Source: an uncultured Clostridium sp. (GTDB lineage: Bacteria > Bacillota > Clostridia > Lachnospirales > Lachnospiraceae). From it: a stretch of 64,000 nucleotides of DNA. Under the pieces are notes generated by a model. The model ran no database searches. It had not been told where the DNA came from and saw only the letters and a list, made by a program, of their open reading frames with translations. Below, one piece after another: positions 58,546 to 64,000 of this stretch (positions are counted from its first letter, which is position 1; each line of letters opens with the position of its first letter). The position numbers and the translations under genes are program-made. Where the stretch lies: the NCBI GenBank assembly GCA_900542035.1, contig UQMJ01000009.1:1-64000 (forward strand), written 5' to 3'.

Positions 58546-59982
58546 TTGAAACAGGAAATAGGACTATTAGAGCGATTACAGGAATATGGAAAATCAGAAA
58601 TGTATCCATTTCATATGCCAGGACATAAAAGGGCAGAATTGGATTTTCCCAACCCTTATCAGATTGATATTACAGAAATTGACGGATTTGATAATCTTCA
58701 TCATCCGGATGGAATTTTAAAAGAAGCGATGGAATATGCATCCAGAGTGTATGGAAGTGATAAATCCTGGTTTTTGGTTAATGGAAGCAGCAGCGGGATT
58801 TTAAGCGCAGTCTGCGGCCTGACGAAACCTGGAGGATGGATTCTGATGAGCCGCAGCTGCCATAAGTCTGCTTACCATGGTGTGTTTTTGAATCAATTAC
58901 AGGCCCAGTATGTTTATCCACAATATATTCCGGAATTTGGGATTCAGGGTGGAATTTTACCGGAAGATGTGGAAAACTCTTTGAAGTCTAATCCTGAAAT
59001 CCAGGCAGTTTTAATTGTATCCCCAACTTATGAGGGAATGGTTTCGGATATAAAAGAAATTGCCAACATAGTCCACCGATATGGGATTCCGCTGATTGTG
59101 GATGAAGCTCATGGAGCGCATTTCCCTTTTGCCTATCAGGGAGGATTTCCAGCGTCGGCTTTGGACCTGGGGGCAGATGTGGTAATTCAGAGCCTTCATA
59201 AAACGCTTCCGTCCTTTACCCAGACCGCGATAATTCATTGGAAAAAGGGATATGCAGATTGCGGGAATATCGAGAAATATCTTCAAATTTACCAGAGCAG
59301 CAGTCCATCGTACCTATTTATGGGGGGAATCGACTGGTGCGTCCGTACCATGAAAGAAGATAAGGGAGAACGATTAAAGAAACTGTTTTACCAGGTATCA
59401 GAGTTCCGGAAAAAATCGGCAGAATGGAACCATATCCGGATTCCAGGCAGAGAATTAATTGGGAAATATGGAATCTATGATATGGATCCGTCTAAATTGG
59501 TATTGTCGGTAAAAGAAACCAGTATGACAGGGGAGAAACTGGCAGAAATTTTAAGAGAACGGTATTCTCTGGAAATGGAGATGAGCGGCAACGATTATAC
59601 TCTTGCCATGACGTCCCCATTTGACAGAGAAGAGGGATTCTTTCGTCTATGCAGGGCGTTGGCTCAGATTGACGCGGAATTAGATACAAAAAAGGCGGAG
59701 ATTGTGATTCCGGATAAGCGCTCCTGGCCCAAGCAGGGAGAAATGACAATTTCAGAAGCGTGGAATCGGAAAACACAGAGGATGTTATTAAAAGAGGCAG
59801 AGGGACGCATTAGCGGCGAATTTGTCTATATTTATCCGCCTGGAATTCCGGTAGCTGCTCCAGGAGAACGGATCAGCGGGGAAATGCTTCATACCATTAT
59901 GGAATATAAAAAAAATCATCTGCCAGTCCAGGGATTAAAAGATCCGGCAGCAGAATACATTGAAATAGTGATTGGAGAATAA
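58546..59982 (+). CDS. Orn/Lys/Arg decarboxylase-family protein (YaaO-like)
   Basis: PLP enzyme of about 478 residues, fold type I. MYPFHMPGHKRAELDF near residue 19 and the PLP Lys in QSLHKTLPSFTQTA (after VDEAHGAHFPF) are typical of amino-acid decarboxylases. Bacillus carries the homologue yaaO at the same place upstream of tmk and holB. The substrate (Arg, Lys or Orn) is undetermined, and the product would feed polyamine synthesis. The start is probably TTG 58546, preceded by CAGGA; no ATG is nearby. It runs 1 base into the spacing of the next gene. Confidence 0.85.
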   Translation: MKQEIGLLERLQEYGKSEMYPFHMPGHKRAELDFPNPYQIDITEIDGFDNLHHPDGILKEAMEYASRVYGSDKSWFLVNGSSSGILSAVCGLTKPGGWILMSRSCHKSAYHGVFLNQLQAQYVYPQYIPEFGIQGGILPEDVENSLKSNPEIQAVLIVSPTYEGMVSDIKEIANIVHRYGIPLIVDEAHGAHFPFAYQGGFPASALDLGADVVIQSLHKTLPSFTQTAIIHWKKGYADCGNIEKYLQIYQSSSPSYLFMGGIDWCVRTMKEDKGERLKKLFYQVSEFRKKSAEWNHIRIPGRELIGKYGIYDMDPSKLVLSVKETSMTGEKLAEILRERYSLEMEMSGNDYTLAMTSPFDREEGFFRLCRALAQIDAELDTKKAEIVIPDKRSWPKQGEMTISEAWNRKTQRMLLKEAEGRISGEFVYIYPPGIPVAAPGERISGEMLHTIMEYKKNHLPVQGLKDPAAEYIEIVIGE

Positions 59983-59983
59983 C

Positions 59984-60571
59984 ATGGGAAAGATTTTTTA
60001 TCTGATGGGAAAAAGCGCATCCGGAAAGGATACGTTATATCAGGAGATTTTAAAGCGTCTTCCTCAATTACAAACGGTAGTACCTTATACGACACGTCCC
60101 ATCCGGATTGGGGAACAGAATGGAAGAGAATATTTTTTTACCACCCAGGAAGAACTTGACAGACTTCTGGAAGATGGAAAAATCATTGAATGCCGGACGT
60201 ATGAGACCATGATGGGGCCTTGGAGTTATTTTACGGCGGATGACGGTCAGATTGATATAGAACACGAGAATTATCTGATGATAGGAACCCTGGAATCCTA
60301 TGAAAAGACCAGGAACTATTTTGGAAAAGAGTATCTGCAGCCTGTTTATATTACAGTGGAAAATGGACTGCGTCTTCAAAGAGCCTTAGATCGGGAAAAA
60401 CGTCAGCCGTCTCCTCGTTATGATGAAGTATGCAGACGGTATCTGGCAGATGAACAGGATTTTTGCCAGGAGAGATTAAACCAATGCGGAATTGAACAGT
60501 CTTATGACAATGAGAATCTGTCTGTCTGCCTGGAAAAGATTGTAGGGGAAATCAGCAGGGATTGCCAATAA
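59984..60571 (+). CDS. Guanylate-kinase-like nucleotide kinase
   Basis: Kinase of 195 residues with the P-loop GKSASGKDTLY (about 8-18) and the guanylate-kinase pattern VPYTTRPIRIGEQNGREYFF. It is related to Gmk but has a divergent C-terminal half, so GMP specificity is uncertain. In Bacillus this position between yaaO and holB is held by thymidylate kinase (tmk); the present protein is not TMK-like. ATG 59984 lies 1 base after the decarboxylase stop, with GGAG inside that gene as ribosome site. Confidence 0.82.
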   Translation: MGKIFYLMGKSASGKDTLYQEILKRLPQLQTVVPYTTRPIRIGEQNGREYFFTTQEELDRLLEDGKIIECRTYETMMGPWSYFTADDGQIDIEHENYLMIGTLESYEKTRNYFGKEYLQPVYITVENGLRLQRALDREKRQPSPRYDEVCRRYLADEQDFCQERLNQCGIEQSYDNENLSVCLEKIVGEISRDCQ

Positions 60572-60597
60572 ATAAGCTTTCTAAGAGGGAAAATTTA

Positions 60598-60606
60598 TGT
60601 TATACT
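60598..60606 (+). promoter_or_regulatory. Extended -10 promoter before holB
   Basis: TGT-TATACT, 55 bases before the holB start; the -35 is weak (TTTCTA). Confidence 0.45.
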
Positions 60607-60660
60607 GTCTCTTGTACACAGATGTGGAAACAGCCTTTTCGAGAGAAAGGAGTTACTGAA

Positions 60661-61659
60661 TTGAAAACATTTGAAGAGATATTAGGCCAGAAGGCCATTA
60701 AAGAGCATTTTATAACCGCAATTCAGGCGGATAAAATTTCCCACGCATATATTTTGAATGGGGAAGAAGGAATGGGAAAAATGGAATTGGCAGAGGCATT
60801 TGCCCTGACTCTTCTTTGTGAAAACAGGGAAAAGGATTCGGCGGCTCCCTGCTTATCCTGTCATGCCTGTAAGCAGGTGCTTTCCCATAATCATCCAGAT
60901 TTGATATACGTATCCCATGAAAAACCTGGAAGTATAGGTGTAGACGATATTCGAAGCCAGATTAACGATACGGTGGCGATTCGTCCATACAGCAGCAAAT
61001 ATAAGATTTATATTGTAAATGAGGCAGAAAAGATGACAGGCCAGGCTCAGAACGCTCTGTTAAAGACGATCGAAGAGCCGCCGGCTTATGTTGTCATTCT
61101 CCTTTTAACTACAAATCAGGAGCTGTTTCTTCCTACTATCCTGTCCCGCTGCGTCCAGATGAATTTAAAACCTCTCAGGGATGGAGATATTAAAACCTAT
61201 CTGGTTCAGAAGGAGAAAATATCAGAAGATAAGGCAGAAGTGTACGCTGCATTTGCAAGGGGAAATCTGGGAAAAGCCGTTCATCTGGCTGAATCAGAAG
61301 AATTTCAGGCTGTATACCAGACCATGCTGGCATTGTTAAAACACCTGCGTTCGATGGATATTGCAGAGCTGATGGAAACCATCCGGAAGTTAAAAGACGA
61401 CAACTTAAATCTGGATGAGTGTTTGGATTTTATGCAGCTCTGGTATCGGGACGTATTAATGTTTAAAGTGACCAAAGACATGAATCTGCTGATTTTTAAA
61501 GAGGAATATTCAGCGATTAACGATATGAGCAAGAACAGCAGCTATCAGGGGCTGGAAGCTGTTTTAGAGTCCATTGAGAAAGCCAGGGCCAGACTTCGCG
61601 CCAATGTAAATATGGAGCTGGTAATGGAACTGATGCTGCTGGTAATGAAGGAGAATTAA
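60661..61659 (+). CDS. holB: DNA polymerase III delta-prime subunit
   Basis: Clamp-loader protein of 332 residues. AAA fold with FEEILGQKAIKEHF, an incomplete Walker A (GEEGMGKMEL, no Ser/Thr after the Lys), a zinc module (CLSCHACKQ plus an upstream Cys) and LLKTIEEPP with ILSRCVQM. Delta-prime subunits commonly do not hydrolyse ATP, which fits the altered loop. The start is TTG 60661, eight bases after AAAGGAG; a longer frame back to 60562 crosses a promoter. It is followed by ricT after 3 bases. Confidence 0.93.
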   Translation: MKTFEEILGQKAIKEHFITAIQADKISHAYILNGEEGMGKMELAEAFALTLLCENREKDSAAPCLSCHACKQVLSHNHPDLIYVSHEKPGSIGVDDIRSQINDTVAIRPYSSKYKIYIVNEAEKMTGQAQNALLKTIEEPPAYVVILLLTTNQELFLPTILSRCVQMNLKPLRDGDIKTYLVQKEKISEDKAEVYAAFARGNLGKAVHLAESEEFQAVYQTMLALLKHLRSMDIAELMETIRKLKDDNLNLDECLDFMQLWYRDVLMFKVTKDMNLLIFKEEYSAINDMSKNSSYQGLEAVLESIEKARARLRANVNMELVMELMLLVMKEN

Positions 61660-61662
61660 TTG

Positions 61663-62604
61663 ATGACAAAAGTAATCGGAGTCCGGTTCCGTACTGCTGG
61701 AAAAGTGTATTTTTTTGATCCTGGAGATAAAAATATTAAATGCGGCGATCACGTAATCGTAGAAACGGCCAGAGGCATTGAGTATGGTTATGTGGTTCTG
61801 GGAACCAGAGAAGTAGAAGAAGGAAAGGTTGTACAGCCTTTAAAGCCGGTTATCCGGATGGCGACAGAGGAAGATCAGGCGATTGAAAAGCGTAACAAGG
61901 AAAAAGAAAAGGAAGCTTTTCAGATTTGTCTGGAAAAGATTAAAAAAAGAGAACTGGATATGAAGCTGATTGATGCAGAATATACCTTTGACAATAATAA
62001 GGTTCTCTTTTATTTTACCGCTGATGGAAGAGTAGATTTCAGGGAACTGGTAAAGGATCTGGCATCTGTATTCAAGACCAGAATCGAACTGCGCCAGGTT
62101 GGAGTCAGGGATGAGACGAAGATCATGGGAGGAATTGGCATCTGCGGCCGTCCTCTTTGCTGTCACACGTATCTTTCTGAGTTTGCGCCGGTATCCATAA
62201 AAATGGCAAAAGAACAGAACTTATCCCTGAATCCGACTAAGATTTCCGGTGTCTGCGGCCGTCTGATGTGCTGCCTGAAAAACGAAGAAGAAACGTATCA
62301 GGTATTGAACAGCAAACTGCCTGGAGTTGGGGATTTTGTAACCACGGCAGATGGATTTAAAGGCGAGGTTCACAGCGTCAACGTTCTGCGCCAGCTGGTA
62401 AAAGTAATTGTTACAGTTAACGATGAAAAAGAAATACGGGAATATAAGGTAGACGATTTGCGTTTTAAGCCTAGAAAAAAGAAAGAAAAGAATAAAGCAG
62501 ACAAGCTGGAAGACGCAGAATTAAAACAATTAGAAGCACTAGAGAAAAAGGAAGGAAAACCCAGACAAAATGGAAATAAATCTGAAGGAAAACGAGCGCA
62601 TTGA
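61663..62604 (+). CDS. ricT: RicT (YaaT), PSP1-domain regulator
   Basis: Cytosolic protein of 313 residues with the PSP1 C-terminal domain. The Cys-rich motifs GGIGICGRPLCCHTYL and ISGVCGRLMCCLKNEE (near 150-205) match the Bacillus protein, which forms an iron-sulfur Y-complex (RicAFT) that assists RNase Y and promotes sporulation. The start is ATG 61663, with AAGGAG nine bases upstream; TTG 61660 is possible. A Lys/Glu-rich tail ends the protein. It overlaps trmN6 by 35 bases. Confidence 0.93.
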   Translation: MTKVIGVRFRTAGKVYFFDPGDKNIKCGDHVIVETARGIEYGYVVLGTREVEEGKVVQPLKPVIRMATEEDQAIEKRNKEKEKEAFQICLEKIKKRELDMKLIDAEYTFDNNKVLFYFTADGRVDFRELVKDLASVFKTRIELRQVGVRDETKIMGGIGICGRPLCCHTYLSEFAPVSIKMAKEQNLSLNPTKISGVCGRLMCCLKNEEETYQVLNSKLPGVGDFVTTADGFKGEVHSVNVLRQLVKVIVTVNDEKEIREYKVDDLRFKPRKKKEKNKADKLEDAELKQLEALEKKEGKPRQNGNKSEGKRAH

Positions 62605-63307
62605 TGATTTACAGAGAAATGGGTACGGAATCATTCAGAATACAGGGGCATTTTGTTTTGGAATGGACGCAGTTCTTTTGTCTGGATTTGCATCGGTAAA
62701 ACCAGGAGAAACGGTTCTGGATTTGGGAACCGGTACGGGAATTATCCCCATCCTTTTAGAGGCAAAGTCAGAAGGACGCCATTTTACCGGTCTGGAAATA
62801 CAGGAAGAGATGGCAGATATGGCCAGAAGAAGTGTGGCTTATAACCATCTGGAAGAAAAGGTGGACATTGTAACTGGAGATATTAAAGAAGCCGGACAGA
62901 TTTTTGCCCTGGCTTCTTTTGATGTCATTACTTCCAATCCTCCTTATATGAACGACGCCCATGGACTGAAAAATCCGGATCTGCCAAAAGCCATTGCCAG
63001 ACACGAGGTACTTTGCACCTTAGATGATGTAGCGGCAGCAGCGGCCAAATTATTGAAACCAGGCGGCCGGTTTTATATGGTTCACCGCCCCCACCGGCTG
63101 ATTGAGATTATCACAGCTTTAAAGAGCTATAAGCTGGAACCGAAACGGATGAAACTGGTCCATCCATTTATTGACAGAGACGCCAATATGGTACTGATTG
63201 AAGCAGTCAGAGGCGGAAAGTCCATGATAAAAGTAGAAGCTCCGATTATTGTTTATAAAGAACAGGGAGTTTATACAGATGAGATTTACGAGATTTACGG
63301 CTATTAA
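62570..63307 (+). CDS. trmN6: tRNA1(Val) adenine N6-methyltransferase
   Basis: SAM-dependent methyltransferase of 245 residues (Bacillus YabB, E. coli TrmN6). SAM motif VLDLGTGTGIIPIL near residue 44 and the amino-methyltransferase tetrad TSNPPYMN near 122 are present. It methylates A37 of tRNA-Val1 in E. coli. It starts inside the end of ricT, with AGGAAAAC as a possible ribosome site, and rsmI follows 30 bases later, as in Bacillus. Confidence 0.92.
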   Translation: MEINLKENERIDDLQRNGYGIIQNTGAFCFGMDAVLLSGFASVKPGETVLDLGTGTGIIPILLEAKSEGRHFTGLEIQEEMADMARRSVAYNHLEEKVDIVTGDIKEAGQIFALASFDVITSNPPYMNDAHGLKNPDLPKAIARHEVLCTLDDVAAAAAKLLKPGGRFYMVHRPHRLIEIITALKSYKLEPKRMKLVHPFIDRDANMVLIEAVRGGKSMIKVEAPIIVYKEQGVYTDEIYEIYGY

Positions 63308-63337
63308 ACAGAGTTACTGAGACAGGAGGAGTTTAAG

Positions 63338-64000
63338 ATGGCAGGAATGCTGTATTTATGTGCAACGCCTATCGGAAACCTGGAAGATATTACGTTTCGG
63401 GTGCTGAAAACATTACAGGAAGTGGATCTGATTGCGGCAGAGGATACCCGCCACAGCATTAAGCTTCTCAACCATTTTGAAATCAAAACCCCTATGACCA
63501 GCTACCACGAGTATAATAAAGTGGATAAAGCCAGATACCTGGTAGAACAGATGAAAAATGGGGTCAGCATTGCCTTAATTACAGATGCAGGCACTCCAGG
63601 TATCTCGGATCCAGGCGAAGAACTGGTTCGCCAGTGTCATGAAGCGGGAATTCCGGTTACGTCGCTTCCAGGGGCGGCCGCCTGTATTACGGCTCTTACC
63701 ATGTCAGGTCTTCCGACCAGGCGGTTCTGTTTTGAGGCATTCCTGCCTTCCGAAAAAGCGGATAAAAAGGAACGCCAGTGGATTTTAGAGGAATTAAAAA
63801 GGGAAACCAGGACCATGATTGTCTATGAAGCCCCCCATCATCTGGTAAAGACATTACGGGATTTGTACGAAGCATTGGGAAACCGGAAGATTACGATTTG
63901 CCGAGAATTGACCAAAAAATATGAAACCGCCTTTTTGACTACATTTGAAGAGGCTCTGGATTATTACGAAACAGAAGAGCCAAAGGGAGAATGCGTCATT
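63338..64000 (+). CDS. rsmI: 16S rRNA C1402 2-O-methyltransferase, partial
   Basis: The first 221 residues are present; the gene runs off the window end. It shows the tetrapyrrole-methylase fold of RsmI: LYLCATPIGNLEDITFR, AAEDTRHSIKLLNHF, LITDAGTPGISDPGE and IVYEAPHHLVKTL. It methylates the ribose of C1402 in the decoding centre. AGGAGGAGTTTAAG precedes ATG 63338. Full-length RsmI is about 280 residues, so roughly 60 are missing. Confidence 0.95.
   Translation, partial: MAGMLYLCATPIGNLEDITFRVLKTLQEVDLIAAEDTRHSIKLLNHFEIKTPMTSYHEYNKVDKARYLVEQMKNGVSIALITDAGTPGISDPGEELVRQCHEAGIPVTSLPGAAACITALTMSGLPTRRFCFEAFLPSEKADKKERQWILEELKRETRTMIVYEAPHHLVKTLRDLYEALGNRKITICRELTKKYETAFLTTFEEALDYYETEEPKGECVI

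Overview
The window reads as chromosomal DNA of an anaerobic, spore-forming Firmicute, most likely a gut Lachnospiraceae (Clostridium cluster XIVa) bacterium. The evidence is: pyruvate formate-lyase and a 2[4Fe-4S] ferredoxin; sporulation genes (yabP, yabQ, spoIIE, cwlD, ricT); gene orders shared with the Bacillus yabO-yabP-yabQ-divIC-spoIIE-tilS-hpt-ftsH and yaaO-tmk-holB-ricT-trmN6-rsmI regions; strong AGGAGG ribosome sites; and frequent TTG/GTG starts. No prophage, insertion sequence, integrase or CRISPR array was seen. Genus cannot be fixed from the sequence alone.

Layout. 1-10.7 kb: tRNA-Cys, an XRE repressor divergent from a secreted choline-binding-type protein, an envelope O-acylation cassette (DUF4358, MBOAT, DHHW), rhomboid-HIT-ECF sigma, murG, a DUF4367-like membrane protein, a small secreted protein and a MerR-like regulator. 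10.7-14.9 kb: ferredoxin and a pyruvate formate-lyase locus in which the enzyme is split. A 684-residue catalytic chain is followed by a 72-residue radical-less look-alike, a separate 81-residue glycyl-radical domain and the activase. 15-23.9 kb: a sulfated-glycan island with a membrane AraC regulator, two cytosolic sulfatases, two ABC permeases and a solute-binding lipoprotein. 24-32 kb: mecA, a Ser/Thr kinase fused to a lysine-less ParA/MinD-type P-loop domain with a similar stand-alone partner, a GH18-phosphoesterase-cwlD cell-wall/spore group, and a free-methionine-sulfoxide reductase.

32-41 kb: an AraC regulator divergent from a sugar nucleotidyltransferase and an anomeric-kinase-like phosphotransferase, then DUF2156 and GNAT proteins, a CofE-like ligase, a sirtuin, an aldo/keto reductase and a DUF951 protein. 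41-49 kb: rpsF-ssb-rpsR, hup-rqcP, yabP-yabQ-divIC, a short spoIIE without its membrane domain, tilS, hpt and ftsH. 49.5-52 kb: a GH13 glycosidase and a tRNA cluster (Tyr, fMet, Phe, Lys). 52-56 kb: RpiR regulator, PTS EIIBC and a third cytosolic sulfatase. 56-64 kb: a membrane-anchored propeller-like protein, a short hypothetical, and the decarboxylase/kinase/holB/ricT/trmN6/rsmI block, with rsmI cut by the window end.

How the genes connect. The locus supports mixed-acid fermentation (split PFL), uptake of sulfated sugars by ABC and PTS systems followed by desulfation inside the cell, and endospore formation. The observations most worth following are the three-piece PFL, the membrane-less SpoIIE behind a promoter with 21-bp spacing and a Spo0A box, the terminator hairpin that buries the yabP ribosome-binding site, and the kinase/P-loop pair with atypical Walker motifs.
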